A stretch of DNA of 64,000 bases from Streptomyces sp. CNQ-509. Lineage in GTDB: Bacteria; Actinomycetota; Actinomycetes; Streptomycetales; Streptomycetaceae. Below the pieces are notes generated by a model. That model was given only the letters and a program-made list of their open reading frames with translations, did no database searches and had not been told where the DNA came from. The position numbers and the translations under genes were made by a program. The stretch covers positions 5,687,001 through 5,751,000 of the forward strand of contig NZ_CP011492.1 of assembly GCF_001011035.1 (NCBI RefSeq), given 5' to 3'. Position 1 is the stretch's first letter; the number at the start of each line of letters is the position of its first letter. This document shows positions 42,871 through 51,744 of this stretch, in pieces.

Positions 42871-44874
42871 GTGAGCGACACCACCGATCTGATGGGCGTC
42901 AACGCAGAGAACGCCGCCAGCCCAGCTTCTGGGGGTGCCTCCCAGCAGGAGACTGGGGGAGCTCCCGCAACCACCGCCGGTTCGACCAGGCGCCGTCGCG
43001 GCGCCGGCCTGGAGGGCATGGTCCTGGCGGAGCTCCAGCAGATCGCATCCGGCCTCGGGATCCGGGGCACCGCTCGGATGCGCAAGAGCCAGCTCATCGA
43101 GGTGATCAAGGAGAGGCAGGGCGCCGACGGCGGCAAGCCCGCCGAGGCCAAGGCGGAGAAGGCCGCCGACAAGGCGGGCAAGGACGCGCAGGCCGACGGC
43201 GGCGCGGCGCGGCCGAAGCGCCGGGCCACCTCCCGGGCCCGTACCGACGCGGCCGAGCAGGCCGAGGGCGACGGCCGCGGCGACGACGGCGACTCGCGGA
43301 TCGACATTCCCGGCCAGCCCGTCAAGATGCAGGACGCCGGTGCCGAGCAGAACGGCGGCGAGAAGGCCGACAAGGCGGAGAAGGCCGACAAGGCCGACAA
43401 GGCGGAGAAGGCCGAGAAGGCCGACAAGGCTGCCGAGAAGACCGGCGACGCCAAGCAGTCCGGCGACGGCGGCCGGCAGAAGGGCGACCGCCAGGGCGGC
43501 GGCGACCGGCAGGGCGGCGGGCGCCGCGACCGGCAGAACCGCCGCAACAAGGGCGACGACGGCGGCGGCCAGGGCGGTGGCGGCGGCCAGCAGAACCAGG
43601 GCGGCGGCCGGCAGCAGCAACAGCAGCAGGACGACGACTTCGACGGCGGCAGGCGCGGCCGCAGGGGCCGCTACCGCGACCGCCGCGGGCGCCGGGGCGG
43701 CCGCGAGGACTACAGCGAGCCGCAGATCGCCGAGGACGACGTCCTGATCCCGGTCGCGGGCATCCTCGACATCCTCGACAACTACGCCTTCGTCCGCACC
43801 TCCGGCTACCTGCCGGGCCCCAACGACGTGTACGTCTCGCTGGCCCAGGTGCGCAAGAACGGTCTGCGCAAGGGCGACCACGTCACGGGCGCGGTGCGCC
43901 AGCCGCGCGACGGCGAGCGCCGGGAGAAGTTCAACGCGCTCGTCCGGCTCGACTCGGTGAACGGCCAGGGTCCCGAGCAGAGCCGTGGCCGGGCGGAGTT
44001 CGGCAAGCTCACGCCGCTCTACCCGCAGGACAGGCTCCGCCTGGAGAGCGACCCGGGTGCGCTGACGCCGCGGATCATCGACCTGGTCTCGCCCATCGGC
44101 AAGGGGCAGCGCGGGCTGATCGTGGCGCCGCCGAAGACCGGCAAGACGATGATCCTGCAGTCGATCGCCAACGCGATCACCACGAACAACCCCGAGTGCC
44201 ACCTCATGGTCGTCCTCGTCGACGAGCGGCCCGAGGAGGTCACCGACATGCAGCGGTCGGTGAAGGGCGAGGTCATCTCCTCGACCTTCGACCGCCCGGC
44301 GGAGGACCACACCACGGTCGCCGAGCTCTCCATCGAGCGGGCCAAGCGGCTCGTCGAGCTGGGCCACGACGTCGTCGTGCTCCTCGACTCGATCACCCGG
44401 CTCGGCCGCGCGTACAACCTGGCGGCGCCCGCCTCCGGCCGCATCCTCTCCGGCGGTGTGGACTCCACGGCGCTCTACCCGCCGAAGAAGTTCTTCGGCG
44501 CCGCGCGCAACATCGAGGACGGCGGCTCGCTGACCATCCTGGCCACCGCGCTGGTCGAGACCGGCTCGCGGATGGACGAGGTGATCTTCGAGGAGTTCAA
44601 GGGCACCGGCAACATGGAGCTGCGGCTCGACCGCAAGCTCTCGGACAAGCGCATCTTCCCCGCGGTCGACGTGGACGCCTCCGGCACCCGCAAGGAGGAG
44701 ATCCTGATGGGCAGCGACGAGCTGGCCATCGTCTGGAAGCTCCGCCGGGTGCTGCACGCGCTGGACCAGCAGCAGGCCATGGAGCTGCTGCTGGACAAGA
44801 TGAAGCAGACCAAGAGCAACGCGGAGTTCCTGCTCCAGATCCAGAAGACCACGCCCACGCCCAACGGCGACTGA
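42871..44874 (+). CDS. rho: Transcription termination factor Rho
   Basis: 667 residues from GTG 42871. Rho-N helical domain (LAELQQIASGLGIRG, RKSQLIEVIKERQ) at about 50-85. It is followed by an actinobacterial insertion of about 190 residues: first Lys/Ala/Asp/Glu-rich with repeated EKADKA units, then Gly/Arg/Gln-rich. The RNA-binding cold-shock-like domain (ILDILDNYAFVRTSGYLPG) starts near 293. The RecA-type hexameric ATPase has Walker A APPKTGKTMILQ near 417 and Walker B DVVVLLDSITRLGRAYN. The insertion is known in high-GC Rho proteins and binds RNA. A palindromic repeat interrupts codons 17-32. A strong terminator follows at 44931. Essential or near-essential housekeeping factor. Confidence 0.97.
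   Translation: MSDTTDLMGVNAENAASPASGGASQQETGGAPATTAGSTRRRRGAGLEGMVLAELQQIASGLGIRGTARMRKSQLIEVIKERQGADGGKPAEAKAEKAADKAGKDAQADGGAARPKRRATSRARTDAAEQAEGDGRGDDGDSRIDIPGQPVKMQDAGAEQNGGEKADKAEKADKADKAEKAEKADKAAEKTGDAKQSGDGGRQKGDRQGGGDRQGGGRRDRQNRRNKGDDGGGQGGGGGQQNQGGGRQQQQQQDDDFDGGRRGRRGRYRDRRGRRGGREDYSEPQIAEDDVLIPVAGILDILDNYAFVRTSGYLPGPNDVYVSLAQVRKNGLRKGDHVTGAVRQPRDGERREKFNALVRLDSVNGQGPEQSRGRAEFGKLTPLYPQDRLRLESDPGALTPRIIDLVSPIGKGQRGLIVAPPKTGKTMILQSIANAITTNNPECHLMVVLVDERPEEVTDMQRSVKGEVISSTFDRPAEDHTTVAELSIERAKRLVELGHDVVVLLDSITRLGRAYNLAAPASGRILSGGVDSTALYPPKKFFGAARNIEDGGSLTILATALVETGSRMDEVIFEEFKGTGNMELRLDRKLSDKRIFPAVDVDASGTRKEEILMGSDELAIVWKLRRVLHALDQQQAMELLLDKMKQTKSNAEFLLQIQKTTPTPNGD
42921..42966. repeat. 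Palindromic repeat inserted in frame in the rho N-terminus
   Basis: Two nested hairpins, CCCAG-CTT-CTGGG (42921-42933) and CCCAG…CTGGG (42941-42957), lie between AGCT ends. They are translated as about 15 Ser/Gly/Gln/Ala residues in rho. The CCCAG/CTGGG arrangement matches the small palindromic repeats scattered in streptomycete intergenic DNA. Since it keeps the frame and falls in a disordered N-terminus it is tolerated. Confidence 0.6.
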
Positions 44875-44930
44875 CGCGCAACCCGGCGCCGGTCCCACGC
44901 GAACCGGTGCAGGTCGGACGGTTTTCGTAG

Positions 44931-44967
44931 GCAAAAGCCTCCCCTTGGAACGAGGGGAGGCTTTTGC
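44931..44967 (+). terminator. Strong terminator after rho
   Basis: GCAAAAGCCTCCCC (44931-44944) and GGGGAGGCTTTTGC (44954-44967) form a perfect 14-bp stem with a 9-nt loop. The AAAA/TTTT at the stem base provides a U-run within the right arm, so it can act in either direction. Confidence 0.9.
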
Positions 44968-45081
44968 GCGTTCAGCAGTACGTGTGTAACCCTTTTAGGT
45001 GATCCCTGTCGGGGAATGTGGGGAAAAGTTCGGATATACCCGCGACAAACCAGGGACCTGAGCGGCTGAGGTGAGGAGCCG

Positions 45082-46230
45082 ATGACGGAACCGTACGACG
45101 ACGGGGATCCCGGCCACCGGCCGCGCGGCCGCCGCCGCAAGGCGGTCCTCGTGGCGGTCTGGACGCTCGTCGGGGTGATGGTCCTCGGCGGGGCCGGTTT
45201 CACGTACCTCTACTTCCGTCTCAACGGCAATCTGACCAGCGTCGACCTCGACGCCAAGCTCGGCGGCGACCGGCCGGAGGACCTGCCGAACGGCTCCACG
45301 GACATCCTCGTCCTCGGCTCCGACTCCCGGGCCGGCGACAACGCGAAATACGGCCGCGACGGCGGCGGCGCCCGCTCCGACACCGCGATGATCGTGCACG
45401 TCTACGAGGACCGGAAGCGCGCCAGCGTCGTCAGCATCCCCCGCGACACCCTCGTCGACCGCCCCGAGTGCAGCCGCGACGACGGGGACACCGCCCCCGC
45501 CGCGAAGCGCGCGATGTTCAACGAGTCGTATTCCGTCGGCGGCCCGGCCTGCACGGTCAAGACCGTGGAGAAGATGACCGGCGTGCGCATGGACCACTTC
45601 GTCGAGGTCGACTTCAGCGGCTTCAAGCGGCTCATCGACCAGCTCGGCGGCGTGGAGATCACCACCCGCCAGGACATCGACGACCCCGACAGCCACCTCG
45701 ACCTCAAGGCCGGCACGCACACCCTGGACGGCGAGGAGGCGCTCGGCCTGGTCCGTACCCGCAAGGGCGTCGGCGACGGCAGCGACCTGGGCCGGATAGA
45801 GCTGCAGCAGGTGTTCGTCAAGGCGCTGGTGCAGCAGGTCGGCCAGGTCGACCTGCTGACCAGCCCCGGGAAGCTCATCGGGCTCGCCGACACCGCCACC
45901 AAGTCGATCACCACGGACGACGGTCTCGGCACGGTGAACAAGCTGCGCCGGCTGGCCGAGAGCCTGGGCGACATAGGCCCGAACGACATGCGGATGGCCA
46001 CCCTGCCGGTGACGGCCGACAAGCAGGACAGCAACCGCGTGGTGCCGAAGGAGAAGGAGGCCGCGCAGGTCTGGAAGGCGCTGCGGGAGGACCGGCCGAT
46101 ACCGAAGTCCGCGCTGAAGGGGGACGCGGGCGGGCAGGGGGAACGCGACGTGGTCGCCGCCCCGCCGGCCCCCGGCGACGGCCTGGAGGAGGTCGCGCCC
46201 GGCGGCGGTGCACAGGCGGCGGCGGACTGA
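45082..46230 (+). CDS. LytR-CpsA-Psr (LCP) family cell-wall glycopolymer ligase
   Basis: 382 residues from ATG 45082. A cytoplasmic Arg-rich stretch (RPRGRRRKA) is followed by one transmembrane helix (about 22-46, VLVAVWTLVGVMVLGGAGFTYL) and an extracellular LCP domain: DILVLGSDSRAGDN, ARSDTAMIVHVYEDRKRASV, VSIPRDTLV, and later LVRTRKGVGDGSDLGRIELQQ. The conserved Asp and Arg residues bind the polyprenyl diphosphate. LCP enzymes transfer teichoic-acid-like or other glycopolymers from undecaprenyl diphosphate to peptidoglycan. A WecA-like initiator of such polymers lies 4 kb downstream. It has its own leader after the rho terminator. Confidence 0.93.
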   Translation: MTEPYDDGDPGHRPRGRRRKAVLVAVWTLVGVMVLGGAGFTYLYFRLNGNLTSVDLDAKLGGDRPEDLPNGSTDILVLGSDSRAGDNAKYGRDGGGARSDTAMIVHVYEDRKRASVVSIPRDTLVDRPECSRDDGDTAPAAKRAMFNESYSVGGPACTVKTVEKMTGVRMDHFVEVDFSGFKRLIDQLGGVEITTRQDIDDPDSHLDLKAGTHTLDGEEALGLVRTRKGVGDGSDLGRIELQQVFVKALVQQVGQVDLLTSPGKLIGLADTATKSITTDDGLGTVNKLRRLAESLGDIGPNDMRMATLPVTADKQDSNRVVPKEKEAAQVWKALREDRPIPKSALKGDAGGQGERDVVAAPPAPGDGLEEVAPGGGAQAAAD

Positions 46231-46350
46231 CCCCGGAGCGTGAGCGCCCCCGGGACCCGCCCCCGCCGGCTCGGTACCGCGACCCGGCGGCCGCCGGGTC
46301 GCCGCCGCCCGCGGCGTCCGGCGTGGAATAAAGCGGGCCCGGGACCCGTT

Positions 46351-46379
46351 TTGGCGAGCACGACCGGTCCTCGTAGACT
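46351..46379 (+). promoter_or_regulatory. Vegetative promoter of rpmE
   Basis: TTGGCG at 46351-46356 and TAGACT at 46374-46379 are separated by 17 bp, an excellent match to the streptomycete HrdB consensus. The predicted start near 46386 gives a 66-nt leader to rpmE. Confidence 0.7.
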
Positions 46380-46452
46380 GGTACGTCGGCCCCGGTTCAC
46401 GTGACGCATCCCGCCGATCGACCCGGAGCCCTCCCGAACCTAGGAGAATCCC

Positions 46453-46674
46453 TTGAAGCGCGACATCCACCCGGAGTACGTGGAGACCACGGTGAGCTGT
46501 ACCTGTGGTAACTCCTTCACCACCCGGAGCACCGTCACCTCCGGCACCATCCGCGCGGACATCTGCTCCGCGTGCCACCCGTTCTACACGGGCAAGCAGA
46601 AGATCCTCGACACCGGTGGCCGCGTGGCCCGCTTCGAGGCCCGCTTCGGCAAGCAGGCCGCGGCGAAGAAGTAG
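46453..46674 (+). CDS. rpmE: Ribosomal protein bL31, zinc-binding (C+) type
   Basis: 73 residues. The start is TTG 46453 with AGGAG 5 nt upstream; translation begins MKRDIHPEYVET. Four cysteines in the pattern C-x-C (SCTCGN) and C-x2-C-H (ICSACHPFYTGKQ) bind zinc, which makes this the C+ form. Streptomycetes usually also encode a zinc-independent paralogue elsewhere under Zur, which is not in this window. Adjacent to prfA as in most bacteria. The C-terminal KQAAAKK tail is typical. Confidence 0.97.
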   Translation: MKRDIHPEYVETTVSCTCGNSFTTRSTVTSGTIRADICSACHPFYTGKQKILDTGGRVARFEARFGKQAAAKK

Positions 46675-46818
46675 CCCGTCCGCGTGCGCCGGGCCGGCCG
46701 CCCCGAAGAGGGGCGGACCGGGCCGGCGCACGTTTTTCGTCCCGCCCGGCCGGCACTTCTCCTCCCGCCCGGCCGCCCGCGCCTGGTCCTGCTACTTCCC
46801 CCTACGGAGCGCCCCACG

Positions 46819-47907
46819 ATGTTCGAGGTCGTCAAGGATCTCATCGGCGAGCACGCCACCCTCGAGCGGCAGCTCGCCGACCCCGGCGTGCACGCCGACC
46901 AGCGCCGCGCCACCCGGCTCAACAAGCGCTACGCCGAGCTGACCCCGATCATCGCCGCCTACCGCGCCTGGGAGCGGGCCGGCGAGGACGCCGCCGCCGC
47001 CCGGGAGCTGGCCGCGGAGGACCCGGACTTCGCCGCCGAGGCCAAGAGCCTGGAGCGGGAGCGCGAGGAGCTCACCGAGCGGCTGCGGCTGCTGCTCGTA
47101 CCGCGCGATCCCAGTGACGACAAGAACGTCATCCTGGAGGTCAAGGCGGGCGAGGGCGGCGAGGAGTCGGCGCTCTTCGCCGGCGACCTGCTGCGGATGT
47201 ACCTGCGCTACGCCGAGCGGCAGGGCTGGAAGACGGAGCTGCTGGACGCCAACGAGTCCGACCTCGGCGGCTACAAGGACGTCTCCGTCTCGGTGAAGCT
47301 CAAGGGCGGCGCCGGTCAGAGGGCCGCCGAGCCCGGCCAGGGCGTGTGGGCGCGGCTGAAGTACGAGGGCGGCGTGCACCGCGTGCAGCGGGTCCCGGCC
47401 ACCGAGTCGCAGGGCCGTATCCACACCTCCGCCGCGGGCGTGCTGGTGCTGCCCGAGGCCGAGGACGTCGACGAGGTCGAGATCGGCCCCAACGACCTCC
47501 GCATCGACGTCTACCGCTCCTCGGGCCCCGGCGGGCAGTCCGTCAACACGACGGACTCCGCGGTACGCATCACGCACCTGCCCACCGGCATCGTGGTCTC
47601 CTGCCAGAACGAGAAGAGCCAGCTTCAGAACAGGGAGCAGGCGATGCGTATCCTGCGGGCGAGGCTGCTCGCCGAGGCGCAGGAGGAGGCGGAGAAGGAG
47701 GCGGCGGACGCGCGCCGCAGCCAGGTGCGTACCGTGGACCGGTCGGAGCGCATCCGCACGTACAACTTCCCGGAGAACCGCATCTCCGACCACAGGGTCG
47801 GGTTCAAGGCGTACAACCTGGACCAGGTGCTCGACGGGGAGCTGGACGCGGTGATCCAGGCATGCGTGGACGCGGACGCCGCGGCCAAGCTCGCGGACGC
47901 GGGCTGA
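46819..47907 (+). CDS. prfA: Peptide chain release factor 1
   Basis: 362 residues from ATG 46819. The N-terminal coiled-coil domain (LIGEHATLERQL) is followed by the codon-recognition domain and the hydrolysis loop SSGPGGQSVNTTDSAVRIT with GGQ near 238-240, which triggers peptidyl-tRNA hydrolysis. Class RF1 versus RF2 is inferred from the PxT-type region and from the neighbouring prmC, whose product methylates the GGQ glutamine. Terminates at UAA and UAG. prmC follows after 37 bp, consistent with an operon. Confidence 0.95.
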   Translation: MFEVVKDLIGEHATLERQLADPGVHADQRRATRLNKRYAELTPIIAAYRAWERAGEDAAAARELAAEDPDFAAEAKSLEREREELTERLRLLLVPRDPSDDKNVILEVKAGEGGEESALFAGDLLRMYLRYAERQGWKTELLDANESDLGGYKDVSVSVKLKGGAGQRAAEPGQGVWARLKYEGGVHRVQRVPATESQGRIHTSAAGVLVLPEAEDVDEVEIGPNDLRIDVYRSSGPGGQSVNTTDSAVRITHLPTGIVVSCQNEKSQLQNREQAMRILRARLLAEAQEEAEKEAADARRSQVRTVDRSERIRTYNFPENRISDHRVGFKAYNLDQVLDGELDAVIQACVDADAAAKLADAG

Positions 47908-47944
47908 GCACCGCACGGGATACGGCCGAGGGACCGGAGGGAAC

Positions 47945-48802
47945 GTGAACCTGCTGCTCGTCGAAGTGGCCCAGGCCACGCGGCGGCTCGCCGACGCCGG
48001 CGTGCCCTCCCCGCGGTTCGACGCGGAGGAGCTGGCGGCGTACGTGCACGGCGTGCCCCGCGGCGAGTTGCACCGCGTCGCCGACGCCGACTTCGACGCC
48101 CGCTACTGGGAGGCCGTCGCCCGCCGCGAGGCCCGCGAGCCGCTGCAGCACATCACCGGCGTCGCCTACTTCCGCTATCTGGAACTCCAGGTCGGCCCCG
48201 GCGTCTTCGTGCCCCGCCCGGAGACCGAGTCCGTGGTGGACTGGGCCATAGCGGCCGTCCGCGCCATGGACGTCGTCGAGCCGCTCATCGTCGACCTGTG
48301 CACCGGCTCCGGCGCCATCGCGCTGGCCATGGCGCAGGAGGTGCCGCGGGCCGCCGTGCACGCGGTCGAGCTGGAGGAGACGGCGCTCAACTGGGCGCGC
48401 AAGAACGCCGCGCACAACGACGGCGGCGCCCGCGTCGTGCTGCACCATGGAGACGCGCGCACCGCGCTGCCGGAGCTGAACGGCCAGGTCGACCTGGTCA
48501 TCAGCAATCCGCCCTACATCCCGCTGACCGAGTGGGAGCATGTCGCCCCGGAAGCCCGCGACCACGACCCGCAGGCCGCGCTCTTCTCGGGCGAGGACGG
48601 CCTCGACCTCATCCGCGGTCTGGAGGTCGCGGCCCGGCGGCTGCTGCGCCCCGGCGGGGTGCTGGTCGTCGAGCACGCCGACACCCAGGGCGGCCAGGTG
48701 CCGTGGCTCTTCACCGAGGAACGCGGCTGGGCGGACGCCGCCGACCACCCCGACCTCAACAACCGGCCTCGATTCGCGACCGCCCGCAGGGTCCGTACCT
48801 GA
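47945..48802 (+). CDS. prmC: Release-factor glutamine N5-methyltransferase
   Basis: 285 residues from GTG 47945 (GGAGG just upstream). The N-terminal helical domain (QATRRLADAGVPSPRFDAEE) recognises the release factor. The SAM domain has FVPRPETESVVDWA, VDLCTGSGAIALAMA (SAM loop), and the catalytic SNPPYIP with NPPY at 188-191. It methylates the GGQ glutamine of RF1 and RF2. Placed directly after prfA and 13 bp before the Sua5 gene, which points to one transcript of translation-factor genes. Confidence 0.96.
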   Translation: MNLLLVEVAQATRRLADAGVPSPRFDAEELAAYVHGVPRGELHRVADADFDARYWEAVARREAREPLQHITGVAYFRYLELQVGPGVFVPRPETESVVDWAIAAVRAMDVVEPLIVDLCTGSGAIALAMAQEVPRAAVHAVELEETALNWARKNAAHNDGGARVVLHHGDARTALPELNGQVDLVISNPPYIPLTEWEHVAPEARDHDPQAALFSGEDGLDLIRGLEVAARRLLRPGGVLVVEHADTQGGQVPWLFTEERGWADAADHPDLNNRPRFATARRVRT

Positions 48803-48815
48803 GAAGGAGATTGAC

Positions 48816-49463
48816 ATGGCACGGCGCTACGACTGCAGCGATGCGGCCGATCGCAGGACCGGGCTGCGCGAGGCCGCGTCCGCAGTCCGCCGCGGCGAGC
48901 TGGTCGTCCTGCCCACCGACACGGTCTACGGCATCGGCGCCGACGCCTTCGCCGGCGAGGCGGTGGCGGCGCTGCTGGACGCCAAGGGCCGCGGGCGCAG
49001 CATGCCCACCCCGGTGCTCATCGGCTCGCCGAACACGCTGCACGGGCTCGTCAAGGACCTCAGTGAGGAGGCGTGGGAGCTGATCGACGCCTTCTGGCCG
49101 GGCGCGCTGACCGTCGTCGCCAAGCACCAGCCGTCGCTCACCTGGGACCTGGGCGAGACCCGCGGCACGGTGGCGGTGCGGATGCCGCTGCACCCGGTGG
49201 CGCTCGAACTGCTCAAGGAGGTCGGCCCGATGGCCGTCTCCAGCGCCAACCTCACCGGCCACCCCGCCCCCCAGGACTGCGACGCCGCCCAGGAGATGCT
49301 GGGCGAGTCGGTCTCGGTCTATCTCGACGGCGGCCCGACGCCGGCCGCGGTGCCGTCCTCGATCGTGGACATCACCGGCCGCACGCCGGTGCTGCTGCGC
49401 GAGGGCGCGGTGACCGCGGAGCAACTGCGCGAGGTCGCAGGCGGGCTCGAGGTCGCCAGTTGA
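48816..49463 (+). CDS. L-threonylcarbamoyladenylate synthase (Sua5/YwlC/TsaC)
   Basis: 215 residues from ATG 48816 (GAAGGAGA 6 nt upstream). YrdC-fold landmarks: GELVVLPTDTVYGIGADAF (about 27-45), ALLDAKGRGRSMPTPVLIGS, EEAWELIDAFWPGALTVVAK, TVAVRMPLHPVALELL and MAVSSANLTGHPAP. It makes threonylcarbamoyl-AMP from Thr, bicarbonate and ATP for t6A37 of ANN-decoding tRNAs. The C-terminal Sua5 domain of longer homologues is absent (TsaC-type length plus a short tail). Its stop overlaps the next gene by TTGA. Confidence 0.95.
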   Translation: MARRYDCSDAADRRTGLREAASAVRRGELVVLPTDTVYGIGADAFAGEAVAALLDAKGRGRSMPTPVLIGSPNTLHGLVKDLSEEAWELIDAFWPGALTVVAKHQPSLTWDLGETRGTVAVRMPLHPVALELLKEVGPMAVSSANLTGHPAPQDCDAAQEMLGESVSVYLDGGPTPAAVPSSIVDITGRTPVLLREGAVTAEQLREVAGGLEVAS

Positions 49464-50092
49464 CCGCGCCCGAAGGGCGCACGGGGGACATACAGGGATT
49501 CCGGATCCTCCACGTCAGCACCGGCAACGTCTGCCGCTCGCCGATCACCGAGCGGCTGACGCGGCATGCCCTCGACGTGCGCCTCGGCCCGCGGCCCGCG
49601 GCGGGCATCGCGGTGGAGAGCGCGGGCACCTGGGGGCACGAGGGGGCGCCGATGGAGGCGCACGCGGCGACGGTGCTGCGGGAGTCGGGGGCGGACCCGG
49701 ACGGGTTCGCGGCCCGGGAGCTGCGCGACGAGCACGTGATCCGGGCGGATCTGGTGCTCACCGCGACCCGGGACCACCGGGCGCAGGTGATCTCCATGGG
49801 CCACTCCGCGGGGCTGCGCACGTTCACGCTCAAGGAGTTCGCCCGGCTGGTACGGGCCATAGATTCCGCCACGCTGCCGCCGGCCCGAGAGGGCCCCGTG
49901 GCGCGCGCGCACGCGCTGGTCCAGGCCGCGGCGGCGCTGCGCGGCTGGCTGCTGGCGCCCAGCCCGGCGGCGGACGAGGTGTACGACCCGTACGGGGCGC
50001 CCGTGCCGTACTTCCGGCGCATCGGCGAGGAGATCGGCCAGGCGCTGGACCCGGTGGTGACGGCGCTCACAGGGGTGCCGGCGGCCGCCTGA
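49460..50092 (+). CDS. LMW protein-tyrosine-phosphatase-like protein with Cys-to-Ser change at the catalytic position
   Basis: 210 residues from TTG 49460 (TTGA overlap with Sua5). The P-loop reads HVSTGNVCRSPITERL at 18-33. The canonical family loop is C-x-G-N-x-C-R-S-P, with the first Cys as nucleophile; here that position is Ser (S20), while the second Cys (C25), R26 and S27 are kept. The general-acid segment is present near the C-terminus (EVYDPYGAPVPYF, D-P-Y). The protein may therefore be a pseudophosphatase or phosphoprotein-binding module, or an arsenate-reductase-like relative using C25. Context is between Sua5 and a WecA-like gene. I recall the same STGNVCRSP in other streptomycetes, so the change is probably fixed, not a sequencing error. 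Confidence 0.75.
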   Translation: MTAPEGRTGDIQGFRILHVSTGNVCRSPITERLTRHALDVRLGPRPAAGIAVESAGTWGHEGAPMEAHAATVLRESGADPDGFAARELRDEHVIRADLVLTATRDHRAQVISMGHSAGLRTFTLKEFARLVRAIDSATLPPAREGPVARAHALVQAAAALRGWLLAPSPAADEVYDPYGAPVPYFRRIGEEIGQALDPVVTALTGVPAAA

Positions 50093-50239
50093 CGATGGCC
50101 GGATGCAACCGGTCGGGCGTCTGAGGGGTCTCTTTCTTCAGGGCCCGGACGGGCCCTGCGTCCGTACCCGGAGAACGGAGGGCCGGGAGCGGGCTAGTGT
50201 GTGTGGCTGAACGGAACAGCGAAACCTCTGGGGCAGCTT

Positions 50240-51640
50240 GTGCGTGAATACCTGCTGACGCTGTGCATCGCAGCCGCTGTCACGTATCTGCTGACCGGCC
50301 CGGTGCGGAAGTTCGCGATCGCGGCCGGCGCGATGCCGGAAATCCGGGACCGTGACGTGCACAGCGAGCCGACGCCGAGGCTCGGCGGCATCGCCATGTT
50401 CGGCGGGATGTGCGCCGCGCTGCTCGTCGCGTCGCAGTTGCAGGCCTTCGAGCGGGTCTTCGAGCTCAACGAGCCGAAGGCGCTGCTCTCCGGCGCCGCG
50501 CTGATCTGGCTGATCGGCGTCCTCGACGACAAGTGGGGCGTGGACGCCCTGCTCAAGCTCGGCGCGCAGATGATCGCCGCGGGCGTCATGGTGCTGCAGG
50601 GCCTGACGATCCTGTGGATCCCGGTCCCGGGCGTGGGCACGGTCGTGCTGACGCCGATGCAGGGCACGCTGCTGACCGTCGCCCTCGTCGTCATCTCGAT
50701 CAACGCCGTCAACTTCGTGGACGGCCTCGACGGGCTGGCCGCCGGCATGGTCGGCATCGCCTCGGCGGCGTTCTTCATCTACGCGTACCGCATCTGGTTC
50801 GGCTACGGGATCGAGGCCGCCGCCCCCGCCGCGCTCTTCTCCGCCGTGCTGCTGGGCATGTGCGTCGGCTTCCTGCCGCACAACGTGCACCCGGCGCGGA
50901 TCTTCATGGGCGACTCGGGATCGATGCTGCTGGGCCTGGTGCTGGCCGCCGGGGCGATCTCCATCACCGGGCAGGTGGATCCGGACGCACTGAAGGTCTT
51001 CGCGGGCAGCGAGAAGGAGGCCGTGCGCTCGACGGTGCCGGTGTTCATCCCGCTGGTGCTGCCGCTGACGATCCTGGCGATCCCGATGCTGGACCTGGTG
51101 CTGGCCGTCGTACGGCGCACCTGGCGCGGCCAGTCGCCGTTCGCGGCCGACCGGGGGCACCTGCACCACCGGCTGCTGGAGATGGGCCACTCGCACATGC
51201 GGGCCGTGCTGCTCATGTACTTCTGGTCGGCGCTGGTCGCGTTCGGGATGGTGGCGTTCTCGGTGCAGGCCGACAACGTCTGGGTGGTGCTGGGCGCGGT
51301 CGGGCTGAGCGCCGCGGGGCTCGTGCTGTTGCTGATGCCGCGGTTCGCCCCGAAGACGCCGTCCTGGGCCAACAGGCTCGTACCGCCGCGCTACCGCCGC
51401 CCCGGGGACGCCGGCGACGCGCCAGGCGGCGAGGGCCCCGGCGGCGACCCGGCGCCGGCCGGCGGCACCGCGGTCAACGGGGCAAACGCAACAAGCACGG
51501 CAAGCGCAGCAGACGCTGCAAGCGGGGCGAACGGTGCGCAGGGGGCGCCCGGTTCACAGGGGCACGAGCTCATCCCCGCGGGCATCAGCGGTTCCACGGC
51601 CGTGGGGGAGCGCTCGCGCTGGCGCCGGACCGGACATTGA
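50240..51640 (+). CDS. WecA/TagO-like undecaprenyl-phosphate glycosyl-1-phosphate transferase
   Basis: 466 residues from GTG 50240. About 11 transmembrane helices. The PNPT signature is seen in SEPTPRLGGIAMFGGMCAAL (about 46-65), LIGVLDDKWGVDALLKLGAQ (Asp-Asp motif), NFVDGLDGLAAGMVGIA (catalytic Asp, Mg) and NVHPARIFMGDSGSMLLGLV, with the His-rich loop GHLHHRLLEMGHSH. It starts a lipid-linked polymer by transferring GlcNAc-1-P or a similar sugar phosphate onto undecaprenyl phosphate. Partner LCP ligase is upstream at 45082. A 75-residue Ala/Gly/Thr-rich cytoplasmic tail ends the protein. It directly precedes the atp region. Confidence 0.92.
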   Translation: MREYLLTLCIAAAVTYLLTGPVRKFAIAAGAMPEIRDRDVHSEPTPRLGGIAMFGGMCAALLVASQLQAFERVFELNEPKALLSGAALIWLIGVLDDKWGVDALLKLGAQMIAAGVMVLQGLTILWIPVPGVGTVVLTPMQGTLLTVALVVISINAVNFVDGLDGLAAGMVGIASAAFFIYAYRIWFGYGIEAAAPAALFSAVLLGMCVGFLPHNVHPARIFMGDSGSMLLGLVLAAGAISITGQVDPDALKVFAGSEKEAVRSTVPVFIPLVLPLTILAIPMLDLVLAVVRRTWRGQSPFAADRGHLHHRLLEMGHSHMRAVLLMYFWSALVAFGMVAFSVQADNVWVVLGAVGLSAAGLVLLLMPRFAPKTPSWANRLVPPRYRRPGDAGDAPGGEGPGGDPAPAGGTAVNGANATSTASAADAASGANGAQGAPGSQGHELIPAGISGSTAVGERSRWRRTGH

Positions 51641-51744
51641 CGCCGTAGCAGGCATATCTCCAGGTGAGCGGAGCGACGTGGCCGACATAGCCCTTTCGTG
51701 TGACGGGCAGCACACTTCCTGAGTAAAGCTCGGGTCAAGATGCT

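Noticed and set aside
43360..43445. Tandem GCCGACAAGG-type repeats as a CRISPR or minisatellite
   Set aside because: They encode the EKADKA repeats of the Rho insertion and lack spacers.
42718..44934. 738-codon minus-strand frame opposite rho
   Set aside because: Antisense of rho; repeats of Leu/Val/Ala reflect the Lys/Glu/Asp-rich repeats on the coding strand.
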